Origin: Tepidimicrobium xylanilyticum | GTDB taxonomy: Bacteria > Bacillota > Clostridia > Tissierellales > Tepidimicrobiaceae | Length of the DNA: 64,000 bases | Assembly (NCBI RefSeq): GCF_900106765.1 | Contig: NZ_FNNG01000011.1 | Location: forward strand, 47,523-111,522 | Reading direction: 5' to 3' | In this document: positions 56,481 through 64,000 of the stretch, in pieces | Numbering within the stretch: the first letter of the stretch is position 1 | How the letters are laid out: each line of letters opens with the position of its first letter | Position numbers and translations under genes: made by a program | Notes under the pieces: generated by a model | What the model was told of the DNA's origin: nothing | Database searches by the model: none | Seen by the model: only the letters and a program-made list of their open reading frames with translations

Positions 56481-58629
56481 GTGCCTCCTTTGTTAATCCG
56501 CAAGCATCTAAAAATTCTCGAAAAGTTAGCTGCTTATGTTGATTTGAACTTGATAGTTTTTTTAGTACTTCATCCATGGCCTCTTCGCCACCTATGAGTT
56601 CTTCTGCTTTAAGTATTTTTAATGGCATCAAGCAGTATTTCTTGATTTCCAGTTCTCTGACCCTCAGATGAGCAGCAAAACTTTCAGGCATAATATCCAG
56701 ATACTCCGGATGACGGTGATAGAAGTTTCGCTTCATCTCTTTAACTGCTGCTTTCCACTGATCTACATAATATTTTTGGCCGTATTCCTCTCCATACTTT
56801 TCCTTATATAGACGATAGGTGGAATATACTGTAAGACCTTCTCCTGTCCATTCTGGCACATCTGGGTCTTCCCATATCATTCTGTTAAGACCCCACCACT
56901 GGTGGATGATTTCATGAGCTAATATTTCTTTCCCTGCTGCCCCCTTAATGGGATCGGTAAGTGAATATATGGAAAATGTAGTTTCGCTCATATTGCTTAC
57001 ACCGTTTGTGGCACCGCCTCCGAAATTGAAAGCAGAGGTCTGAATTAGGATCAATTTTTTATCTTTTAAATAATTCAAAGGCCCGTAATGCTCTGTACAA
57101 TAGTTGAAAACATCGATCAATACTTCCTCAGCATCATACTCTTCCAAGAGCTCTGTAAAGTTCTCATGAAAATAAAAGTCAGCAGTCATTTCATCAGCAA
57201 CAACACTTTTACAGGCATAATCTGAAGCATAAACATCCACGGAGTCGTAGCAATCACTAAGGAACCATGTTTTTGTACCATCATTATTCTCTATTATATC
57301 TCGAATATTGTCATCTAGTGAAATAAGGGTGAAAGTATCAGGTAAAACTATACTTACATCTACAGTTGCTCCATATATGCCCAATGAAGGAATAAGGGAA
57401 TGATTTCTTAATTCAACATTTTTAGGGCTTATTTCATTACCACCCAAAGATGTTCTATATGCACCCCAAAGCTTGGGATATCCTCCATATTCTATCTCTA
57501 ACACCATGTCAGTTCCAATAGGCATATTAAATTGATAGTTTTTCAAGGTAAATTGTTCATCTGGTAATTCTGTATACTCAATGTCCTCACCGTTTATTCT
57601 AATGCTATACAATTCATAACCGCTGTTGATAATCACTCTCTTTTCAGCAGAAGATATATAGTTGTCCACTATGTATCTTATCTTTCCATATATGGTATTT
57701 CTTCTAAAATCAGGTCTAACTTCTGCAGTTACAGATTGAAAGTTTAATAATTGCAATCCGGTATTACGTACTTTATCCCAGTCAACTTCAGGAGGAGAAC
57801 TATTGTAGAATGGTTGTTTGAAATAAATATTGATACTCAATATAATTAAACATATTCCCAAAACAGGCAAGTGAAGTTTTCTTATATTATACTGCAAGGA
57901 CCCCCAAATACCCTTTTCATACCTTCTAGTAAATAGAAAAGAGATAATCCATATACCCCCTAAAAATATCATCCAAAATCGACGATTATAGAGGCCTGTA
58001 CGAAGTACTCTATAGTTGCCAAAAGCATCGGAAAAAACGGGAATATTGGGATTAATCCATCGTAATATAAAATCCTCAGTTAAAAAATCTGAAAAGCTAA
58101 AGAGTACACTTGCTGTAAATAGAAGGAAGCTAATATCAAGCCTATTGGAAAGCTGATAGAATATTGCTGCAAATAAACTACCAATCCACATACTGGGAAG
58201 CATGTAAATCAAATAAGCCCACATATATAGTTCACCATTAAAAAATGACTTCATATTGATAAATGTATAAGGTAAATATATTAAAATAATGAATAAAATT
58301 GTAATAATAGAAGTGATAAATATAGCACCCATCTTAGCAATATGCAGTATTGTAGGAGATGCAACGGCGTATGTTAACATGGAAACCTTATACTTATCTA
58401 CTCTATTTAATTCAAACAAGGTAAACACTGCAAAAAAAATTGCCCCACCAACTGTACCAGTAACTACTGGATTGAGTATCATCTGAGTAGCAGCAGTGTC
58501 AACATTATTAGGCTTGAATATAGTCAGACCAATTAAAGGTGTCGCCGCTATTAGCATTATAAAAAACCACGTTGTCTTGGATTTGAAGATTCTACTTGTT
58601 TCTACACGCAGGTAAGAAAAAAAACTCAT
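56458..58629 (-). CDS. ABC-2 permease fused to an M1-family (gluzincin) peptidase domain
   Basis: 723 residues. Residues 1-270 carry seven or so membrane segments of ABC-2 type, starting SYLRVETSRIFKSKTTWFF. Residues 290-723 are an extracellular M1-aminopeptidase-like part: a beta-rich section, then FNFGGGATNGVSNM in place of the GAMEN exopeptidase loop, and the zinc motif HEIIHQWWG at about 572-580 with a Glu (GEGLTVY) some 20 residues later. The ribosome site lies in the last codons of the ATPase gene. Such permease-peptidases may process or release a peptide during export; this is inference. Confidence 0.85.
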   Translation of the reverse strand: MSFFSYLRVETSRIFKSKTTWFFIMLIAATPLIGLTIFKPNNVDTAATQMILNPVVTGTVGGAIFFAVFTLFELNRVDKYKVSMLTYAVASPTILHIAKMGAIFITSIITILFIILIYLPYTFINMKSFFNGELYMWAYLIYMLPSMWIGSLFAAIFYQLSNRLDISFLLFTASVLFSFSDFLTEDFILRWINPNIPVFSDAFGNYRVLRTGLYNRRFWMIFLGGIWIISFLFTRRYEKGIWGSLQYNIRKLHLPVLGICLIILSINIYFKQPFYNSSPPEVDWDKVRNTGLQLLNFQSVTAEVRPDFRRNTIYGKIRYIVDNYISSAEKRVIINSGYELYSIRINGEDIEYTELPDEQFTLKNYQFNMPIGTDMVLEIEYGGYPKLWGAYRTSLGGNEISPKNVELRNHSLIPSLGIYGATVDVSIVLPDTFTLISLDDNIRDIIENNDGTKTWFLSDCYDSVDVYASDYACKSVVADEMTADFYFHENFTELLEEYDAEEVLIDVFNYCTEHYGPLNYLKDKKLILIQTSAFNFGGGATNGVSNMSETTFSIYSLTDPIKGAAGKEILAHEIIHQWWGLNRMIWEDPDVPEWTGEGLTVYSTYRLYKEKYGEEYGQKYYVDQWKAAVKEMKRNFYHRHPEYLDIMPESFAAHLRVRELEIKKYCLMPLKILKAEELIGGEEAMDEVLKKLSSSNQHKQLTFREFLDACGLTKEALEIEKDF

Positions 58630-58633
58630 ATAA

Positions 58634-59485
58634 TCATCTCCTCTCGATCAAAAACATATAGGCATCTTCAAGTGATGGTTCAACAGGCTGTGCAAAGGGA
58701 GGAAGTGTATCTGCTACTATTCGGCACATTACACCACGTGCTGTATTAATACGTGCAGTAATTTTATAATCTTTATCTCCGAGGCTTTCCTCCTGCTCAA
58801 TAATACCTACATGTCCATTTGCAGCTTGAATTAACTCATCTGGTCTGCCGTCAAATAGAATCATACCTTCATTTATTACTATAATCCTATTACAGATAGA
58901 TTGTACGTCTTCAATAATATGGGTCGAGAGGATGACAATTTTATCTTGAGCATATTTCGAAAACAGATTTCGAAATTTAATCCGTTCTTCTGGATCTAGC
59001 CCCACTGTAGGCTCGTCCAAAATCAATAGCTTAGGATTTCCAATTAAGGCTTGAGCAATGCCTACACGCTGTCTTTGCCCACCAGATAATGTTTTAATCT
59101 TTGCATTTTTCTTTTCATCAAGATTAGTTTCGTTAATAACTTTTTCAATTGCATCTTTGGGATTTTTTATACCTTTTAAAGCTGCTATGTAATCTAAAAA
59201 CTGCCAAACTGTTAGTTCATCATAGAGTCCAAAAGACTGTGGAAGATATCCTAATATGCTTTTAAGGACCTTTTCTTTTTTATATAGTGGTTCATTGTTG
59301 AAAGATATACTCCCAGTTGTAGGAAGCAAAGCTGCTACAAGCAATTTCATCAATGTACTTTTCCCTGCTCCATTAGGTCCCACCAATCCAATCATATTTG
59401 GACTAGTTATTTCAATTGATATCTTCTTTAAAGCTATTTTTCCCGTTTTGTATGTTTTCCCAACACCCTGTATAGAAATTTTCAT
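58634..59485 (-). CDS. ABC transporter ATP-binding protein for the peptidase-permease system
   Basis: 283 residues. Walker A GLVGPNGAGKSTLMKLL, Q-loop GYLPQSFGLYDELTV, signature LSGGQRQRVGIAQALIGNPK, Walker B LLILDEPTVGLDPEE, H-loop ILSTHIIED. The SQSFGLYDEL and TVGLDPEER forms are typical of ABC-2 drug or peptide exporters. First gene of the operon ATPase, permease-peptidase, permease. GGAGGTGA precedes the ATG. Confidence 0.93.
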   Translation of the reverse strand: MKISIQGVGKTYKTGKIALKKISIEITSPNMIGLVGPNGAGKSTLMKLLVAALLPTTGSISFNNEPLYKKEKVLKSILGYLPQSFGLYDELTVWQFLDYIAALKGIKNPKDAIEKVINETNLDEKKNAKIKTLSGGQRQRVGIAQALIGNPKLLILDEPTVGLDPEERIKFRNLFSKYAQDKIVILSTHIIEDVQSICNRIIVINEGMILFDGRPDELIQAANGHVGIIEQEESLGDKDYKITARINTARGVMCRIVADTLPPFAQPVEPSLEDAYMFLIERR

Positions 59486-59711
59486 AAGATCACCTCCAAT
59501 ATAATATTCCGGTGTTTTACAAACTCATGTATCTACCTGTATTATGATGAAAATACTAATATGTTTTATTATATCATTTTTCAATGGAAAAAAAGGTTGA
59601 TAATTTCGACAACTTATTTATGATGTTACAATTTATAATATGGTTTTTCTGTTATTCCTTAAGAATAACTATTGATTATACCTCGAGATTACAAATTTGG
59701 GGAATAACGAA

Positions 59712-59752
59712 AATATCGGATTTAAGTAACAACTTTACTTATATCCGATATT
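59712..59752. terminator. Long inverted repeat downstream of dodecin
   Basis: AATATCGGATTTAAGTA (59712-59728) is inverted at 59736-59752 with one mismatch, loop of seven. It lies 32 bp past the dodecin stop and is followed on the minus strand by TTTTCG, so it probably works as its terminator. Confidence 0.6.
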
Positions 59753-59783
59753 CATTATCCTTCAGCAAATTCACTTTTATAAA

Positions 59784-59990
59784 TTACTCTGAATCCACCA
59801 CAAAAGAAATTTTTACATTTAATCGATAGTTGACTACTTTATTGTTTTCAACTATAGCCTGCATATTGCTTACATATACGCTTTTTATATTTTTAATGGT
59901 CTTTGAAGCTTCGTTTACTGCCTCTTGAACTGCAGCCTCCCAACCATTAGTAGATTCTGAAAGAAGTTCAATAACTTTTACAACTGCCAT
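59784..59990 (-). CDS. Dodecin family flavin-binding protein
   Basis: 68 residues, full dodecin length. VVKVIELLSESTNGWEAAVQ and NEASKTIKNIKSVYVSNMQA then VVNYRLNVKISFVV match the beta-alpha-beta-beta fold that forms hollow dodecamers binding flavins (with the conserved Trp in NGWEAA). A flavin buffer or storage role is likely. GGGGTTAA precedes the ATG. Monocistronic. Confidence 0.88.
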   Translation of the reverse strand: MAVVKVIELLSESTNGWEAAVQEAVNEASKTIKNIKSVYVSNMQAIVENNKVVNYRLNVKISFVVDSE

Positions 59991-60067
59991 TTAACCCCTC
60001 CAATCATCAGTCTTATTTTATCCTTAGTATAACCAAAAATAAATTAGATATTATTTATTATTCTCAT

Positions 60068-60100
60068 AAAAAAGCACCTATCCTTTATATAAGTGCTTTT
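60068..60100 (-). terminator. Terminator after the SLH-domain pseudogene
   Basis: AAAGCAC (60071-60077) with GTGCTTT (60093-60099), followed on the minus strand by six T. Confidence 0.7.
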
Positions 60101-60142
60101 AAGAATTTATAGTGTATAAATTATAGATCTCTATTTAATATA

Positions 60143-61105
60143 TTATAAATTAATACTACTGCTTCTTCCCCTATTTAAATAATCCTTTGGTCTAAAATAT
60201 TTTCCTCCACTTATAATCCCTAATCCTCTAGCCTTCGCCACATGTCCTTTTAAATTACTGGATATCTCATCTGCATCTTCATACTCTATTTTGTATATAT
60301 CCCCTAAATCATATAATGTCTTTAATCCAAAGGCTCTAATTATATACTTTATGCCATCCTCCCTAGTTACTTTTCTATTCGTATCTTTTTCTTTCGCCTT
60401 TAAAATACCTTCATATATAAATCTTTCATAAAGATAACCTAGGTCATCATATTCATAATACATATCTATAGTTTGAGCTAATAATTGGAAAAATTCCTTC
60501 TGGGTTATCTCTTCTTTTGGTTTAAACTCATTTCCACCAAATAAGAAAATATATTCTTGTAATTTTTCAATCTGCTCTTTAGCAAAGCTTTCTCCAATAT
60601 CCGTATAATTTCTCATACCCCTTCTTTCCATTAACTCCTTTCCACTATCTACTACCTCTGCCTTTTTAGCATCTACTATTAAATACTTATCTTTGAAATC
60701 GTAGACTATAGCCTAATACTATTTTCCCCTTTATCATTATTTTCGGTTTGATATTCTAAATCTAATCCCCCTCCCTTTTACTAATATTTCCATAGCCTCA
60801 TCCTTTGATATAATCCCTTTTATATCTGGAAATTCTAGTTCCTTATCCCAGATGATATAAAAACTAGTTACCTCTCCAGTTTGAGTATCTATATTAACAT
60901 GGATATTGTTTTCATTAAATATAATCCCGTTTTCCACCCTCACAAAATTATAACTATAATCTCTCCTATTCTAAACAAGACCTTAATCCTTTGAATATTT
61001 TTGCTTAAAACCTCCTCTTGAGCATATCCACTAGATGGAATGTACGTAATGAGAAAATGTTAGTACCATTACTAAACATATTGATTTAAATTGAATTTTT
61101 TCCAT
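60143..61105 (-). pseudogene. Secreted YcdB/YcdC-like protein with S-layer homology domains, heavily frameshifted
   Basis: A ribosome site GAGGAGA precedes ATG 61105. Signal-peptide frame MEKIQFKSICLVMVLTF, shift, IPSSGYAQEEVLSKNIQRIK, shift, VENGIIFNENNIHVNIDTQT (YcdB/YcdC-like; open 60943-60737), shift, GGLDLEYQTENNDKGENSIRL, shift, VYDFKDKYLIVDAKKAEVVD and the SLH part with NYTDIGESFAKEQIEKLQEY and GLGIISGGKYFRPKDYLNRG to 60143. At least four frameshifts, plus internal deletions given the usual 700+ residue length. It would have been anchored to the cell wall. Confidence 0.8.
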
Positions 61106-61157
61106 ATATTATCTCCTCATGAATTAAGTATGTAATAATTTTAATAAATTATCTATA

Positions 61158-61295
61158 TTATAAAGGGAAAAATTTGTAATAATTGCAATTCCTTACTGCA
61201 GATTTTATGTCCTACTCCTTTAACCTGTTGCCTAAGCCGCCTGAATCCTTACCTACATGTCCTGCATCTAAAAAACTTTCGTCATAACCTACAAC
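61158..61295 (-). pseudogene. Remnant of an N-acetylmuramoyl-L-alanine amidase (Amidase_3)
   Basis: In the gap between the SLH pseudogene and the transpeptidase, one frame reads VGYDESFLDAGHVGKDSGGL then GNRLKE, TAG, DIKSAVRNC. It matches the start of Amidase_3 (consensus LDAGHGGKDPGA...LKEKDINLAV), including the first zinc His. Only about 45 codons remain, with one stop inside. Confidence 0.55.
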
Positions 61296-61406
61296 TCTTA
61301 ATTTTTTGAGATTACCCTAGCCAACTATTTAATCTTAAATTATTAAATGGATTTTTCACAAAATTTTTACTATTACAAAGAATATCTTTTAGAACCATTT
61401 TAATCA

Positions 61407-61456
61407 AAAAAACATCTCCAAAATCAAAAAGCTTTAACTCTTGGAGATGTTTTTTA
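61407..61456 (-). terminator. Terminator of the L,D-transpeptidase gene
   Basis: AAAACATCTCCAA (61409-61421) with TTGGAGATGTTTT (61441-61453), followed on the minus strand by a T-run, 28 bp past the stop codon. Confidence 0.8.
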
Positions 61457-61483
61457 GTATAACGTTAAAATTATATCATAACT

Positions 61484-62254
61484 CTAATTATATCCTATTA
61501 TCTTTGAAAGACATACATCTAATATTTCTTCATATTCAATATATTGTTTGATTCCCCATTCCTCTAATACTTCTTCAGTTCCAATCCAAACTTCTGTCTT
61601 AATTGGTATATATTCAAATAATTCTTCCACATCCTCGTTAATCATCCTAATGCAACCTGCAGAAACATATCTTCCTATAGAATAAGGGTCAGAATTTCCA
61701 TGAATTCCATAACCTCTATATCTCTCCGTTGAAAGGCCTAACCACCTTTTCCCCAAGGGATTATTAGGATCACCACCCCTTACTGGTTTGAACTTTCCTC
61801 CCATTCCTCCCCAGTAAGGATTTTTCAACTTATTAATTATAGTAAACTTATAATCTGGTGTTGGTGTAGATTCCTTACCTAACGCAATAGGATATTTTTT
61901 ATATACTTCACCATTATTATATACTGTTAGTATTTTCTTAGTTTTATTTACAACTATAAACCATTCCTTCACCTTAATTTCCTCTGGAATTATATCTATA
62001 ATTTTCTTATTTTTTTCAACCAATGCTTTTTGAGTCATCTCTCCAATTAGCCCATCTACAAACAAATTATTTTCTGCTTGGAACCTTAATAAGGTGTTCC
62101 TTTGTTCCAATATGTTTTCTTCATATCCGCTACTTACATATTCTTTCAAAAGGCTGCCATTATCAATTGTTCCTGCATAACTTATCTCAATGAATAATAC
62201 TAAAATGAACAGAATCATTATTCCTAAACTCAACCATTTCCCAATAGTTCCCAT
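61484..62254 (-). CDS. L,D-transpeptidase (YkuD) with peptidoglycan-binding-like N-region
   Basis: Peptidoglycan cross-linking or protein-anchoring enzyme, 256 residues. Signal/anchor segment at 8-27, then a PG-binding_1-like piece (RNTLLRFQAENNLFVDGLIG), then the YkuD domain from about 95: KVKEWFIVVNKTKKILTVYN and the active-site block GIHGNSDPYSIG...SAGCIRMINEDVEEL with catalytic His and Cys. GGAGGGG before the ATG. Acts outside the membrane. It stands next to remnants of other wall genes. Confidence 0.92.
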   Translation of the reverse strand: MGTIGKWLSLGIMILFILVLFIEISYAGTIDNGSLLKEYVSSGYEENILEQRNTLLRFQAENNLFVDGLIGEMTQKALVEKNKKIIDIIPEEIKVKEWFIVVNKTKKILTVYNNGEVYKKYPIALGKESTPTPDYKFTIINKLKNPYWGGMGGKFKPVRGGDPNNPLGKRWLGLSTERYRGYGIHGNSDPYSIGRYVSAGCIRMINEDVEELFEYIPIKTEVWIGTEEVLEEWGIKQYIEYEEILDVCLSKIIGYN

Positions 62255-62520
62255 TAAAACATCCCCTCCAATCTACTATATTCAGATGGAAGGGAATAGT
62301 TTAATGATTTTTCCTAAAACAATTTTTAAAAAAGCCAGATAAATTTGGCAATTCTTTCCAAAGTTTTGAGAATATTTGATTAAACAAGCTCATAAAATAA
62401 TACAAAAGCATATTTCATCAAATTTTATCATATTTTTATAATTCGAATTCCATTACTTATTCCCTTTAACTCATCTCTGCCAATGAAACTCATTAGAGTT
62501 TATATAAAGGAGGTGAGGTA

Positions 62521-62661
62521 ATGGCTTTCTTGGAACTTCTCTTTAAAACCTTGACAGCTTTGGTAAATCTATTAATTAGCATAATCCACCTTAGATCCGT
62601 AAGTTATAAGGCAAAGAACTCTTCCAGTAAAGAAGAGTTCTCTACACAAAAAAAGGTTTGA
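62521..62661 (+). CDS. Small hydrophobic ORF, 46 residues, with strong ribosome site
   Basis: ATG at 62521, with AAAGGAGGTGAGG directly upstream, one of the best sites in the window. Residues 1-24 are amphipathic to hydrophobic (MAFLELLFKTLTALVNLLIS), the tail is Lys/Ser-rich. A perfect 10-bp hairpin (AGAACTCTTC/GAAGAGTTCT) lies inside the 3' half, and a GGGGAG/CTCCCC terminator follows. No family recognised; a small membrane peptide or toxin-like peptide are possibilities only. Confidence 0.5.
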   Translation: MAFLELLFKTLTALVNLLISIIHLRSVSYKAKNSSSKEEFSTQKKV

Positions 62662-62673
62662 TTTACTATCTTT

Positions 62674-62700
62674 GGGGAGCCGCATCTCCCCTATATTTTC
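62674..62700 (+). terminator. Probable terminator after the small hydrophobic ORF
   Basis: GGGGAG (62674-62679), loop CCGCAT, CTCCCC (62686-62691), then TATATTTTCTT. The T-run is interrupted. Confidence 0.55.
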
Positions 62701-62765
62701 TTCTCAATTTTTATTATATCATTATATTACAAAAATATTACACCTATTTTCTATCTATTTTCTTT

Positions 62766-63665
62766 TTAGTCCAACCTCAAGCCTAAATTCTCACCAAAAG
62801 TATAGGCTTCTTTGTATTCCCTAAATCCTAATTTTCTATTTATCTCATTGTGTTCATAAGCTCTATGGATGGGATAATACTGACTCATAAGGTTTACTAG
62901 ACAATCTGGAGATAATTCCTCTTTTATGAATTTTAAAACCTCTTTCGTATCCTCAATATTCCCTGGAAGCATTAAATGTCTTATAATTAGCCCTCTATAG
63001 GCAATGCCCTTATCGTCTACCTTTAATCCTCCTACTTGCCTATCCATTTCTTTTAAGGCTAATTTTGCTTTATTAGGATAATCTGGTACTTTAGAGAATT
63101 TCATTGCTAATTCAGAACTAAAATATTCCGGCATATAGATATCAATTATTCCATCTAAGATCTTCAAAATTTCAATCTTCTCATAGCCTCCTGTATTGTA
63201 TACTATGGGCAAATTAAGGCCTTTTCCAACTGCTATATAAATAGCCTCTATTATATTAGGAACGAAATGGGTTGGAGAAACTAGATTTATATTATGACAT
63301 CTATAGTGATTTTGTATATAAAGCATTATATTTGCCAATTCTTCATTGGATACTGTTCTTCCTTCCCCTCCAAAGCTAAGTTCATAATTCTGACAGAAAA
63401 CATATCTCATGTTACAATATCCAAAAAATATGGTACCAGAACCTTTATATCCAACTAATACATCTTCCTCCCCAAAATGAGAACCATAACTGGATACTAT
63501 TATCTTATCTGTAGCCTTGCAAAATCCTACCCTTTTAGTTCTGTCCGCACCACATCCATGGGGACAGAGATAACATTCTGTTAAATACTTCTTAACTTCC
63601 TCTACCCTTTTAAGCAAAGTACCATCTTCATACAACCTAATATAACTTGGCTTAAAAGTATCCAT
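62766..63665 (-). CDS. PflX-like radical-SAM protein with one cluster cysteine replaced
   Basis: 299 residues, the length and order of the PflX group (COG1313-like, pyruvate-formate-lyase-activase-related). N-terminal CYLCPHGCGADRTKRVGFCK and KGSGTIFFGYCNMRYVFCQN followed by the GEGRTVSNEELANIML region and the barrel. The radical-SAM site should read CNxRCxFC; here the second Cys is Tyr (TAT for TGT). Everything else, including the ribosome site AAAGGATGATGAATA-ATG, looks intact. Without that Cys the 4Fe-4S cluster should not form normally, so the protein is probably inactive as a radical enzyme. Confidence 0.82.
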   Translation of the reverse strand: MDTFKPSYIRLYEDGTLLKRVEEVKKYLTECYLCPHGCGADRTKRVGFCKATDKIIVSSYGSHFGEEDVLVGYKGSGTIFFGYCNMRYVFCQNYELSFGGEGRTVSNEELANIMLYIQNHYRCHNINLVSPTHFVPNIIEAIYIAVGKGLNLPIVYNTGGYEKIEILKILDGIIDIYMPEYFSSELAMKFSKVPDYPNKAKLALKEMDRQVGGLKVDDKGIAYRGLIIRHLMLPGNIEDTKEVLKFIKEELSPDCLVNLMSQYYPIHRAYEHNEINRKLGFREYKEAYTFGENLGLRLD

Positions 63666-63790
63666 TATTCATCATCCTTTTAAACAACAATATTATACAA
63701 AAATTCTTTTTATCTTTATCATAATCTATTGCCATTAGATAGTAAATTAATGGAGAGATGTGATAGGTTTTTATACTATATCATGAAAAT

Positions 63791-63820
63791 AAAAAAGCCA
63801 ATTCTAATAGATAAATTGGC
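63791..63820 (-). terminator. Terminator at the trailer end of the CRISPR array
   Basis: GCCAATT (63797-63803) with AATTGGC (63814-63820), followed on the minus strand by six T. It lies 11 bp past the last repeat and fits an array transcribed leftwards. Confidence 0.75.
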
Positions 63821-63831
63821 TTCAATAACTA

Positions 63832-64000
63832 TATTTAATTCCTTATAGGTAATCTAGTAACTCTAGCGTTAATTACTTTACTTCCTTTAGGTGGGATGTT
63901 TCAATTCCTTATAGGTAATCTAGTAACAAGATAAGTCTTAAGAAAGCTCAGAACTCAAGTGGCAGTTTCAATTCCTTATAGGTAATCTAGTAACAGGTTC
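63832..64000 (-). CRISPR. CRISPR array, trailer end (three repeats, two spacers; continues outside)
   Basis: 30-base repeats at 63832-63861, 63898-63927 and 63965-63994, with spacers of 36 and 37 bases. The second and third repeats are identical; the first differs at three positions at its outer end. On the minus strand the repeat ends in GGAATTGAAAC, giving the ATTGAAAC 5' handle usual for type I-B, so crRNA is read from the minus strand and the leader lies to the right of the window. The degenerate terminal repeat and the terminator support that orientation. No cas gene is in the window. Confidence 0.93.

Overview
The window is low-GC, strongly AT-biased DNA with clostridial-type Shine-Dalgarno sequences (AGGAGG or GGGGTGA, with frequent TTG and GTG starts). 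It has the metabolism of an anaerobic Firmicute that ferments peptides and amino acids: an oligopeptide transporter, dipeptidases, an aspartate-to-pyruvate gene set, the clostridial pyr operon with pyrI and pyrK, and radical-SAM genes. A Tissierellia- or Clostridia-like organism is my inference from gene content; no rRNA or other marker is present to fix it.

Layout. 1-7.1 kb: end of dinB, tRNA-Leu(GAG), a peptide-binding lipoprotein, a lytic transglycosylase, coaE and polA (all minus), then tRNA-Leu(CAA) (plus). 7.2-15.2 kb: aspA, malic enzyme and both subunits of a class I fumarase, behind an OPT transporter and PepD. Together they import peptides, cleave them and convert aspartate to pyruvate. 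15.5-19.4 kb: small accessory genes (acetyltransferases, a DUF3795-GNAT fusion, a glutaredoxin-like protein, a methyltransferase). 19.7-19.9 kb: a repeat-like intergenic element. 19.9-25.6 kb: pyrBICFKDE behind a PyrR-type attenuator. 25.7-45 kb: an accessory zone with repair, GNAT, helicase and ABC-export genes and many decayed genes. 45-53.6 kb: ddh, a small divergent locus of tiny ORFs with tandem terminators, a cupin, a lipase-like hydrolase, a UvrC-like GIY-YIG protein, an old yellow enzyme, a beta-lactamase-fold protein and a DUF457 membrane protein. 53.6-59.5 kb: membrane dipeptidase, adenosine deaminase and a three-gene ABC exporter, one of whose permeases is fused to an M1-type zinc peptidase domain. 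59.8-62.7 kb: dodecin, remnants of S-layer and amidase genes, an L,D-transpeptidase and a 46-residue small ORF. 62.8-64 kb: a PflX-like radical-SAM protein that lacks one cluster cysteine, then the trailer end of a CRISPR array that runs out of the window.

The most striking global signal is gene decay. I count about fourteen pseudogenes or remnants in 64 kb. They carry in-frame stops, single-base frameshifts and deletion joints, and sit beside intact housekeeping operons. Most premature stops can be explained by one C-to-T change from CAA, CAG or CGA, and the radical-SAM Cys-to-Tyr change is also a G:C to A:T transition. One locus is a chimera of a GNAT gene and a B12-binding radical-SAM gene. 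The less explained, potentially new elements are the small-ORF locus at 46.3-46.8 kb, the small hydrophobic ORF at 62.5 kb, and the peptidase-permease and AraC-kinase fusions.
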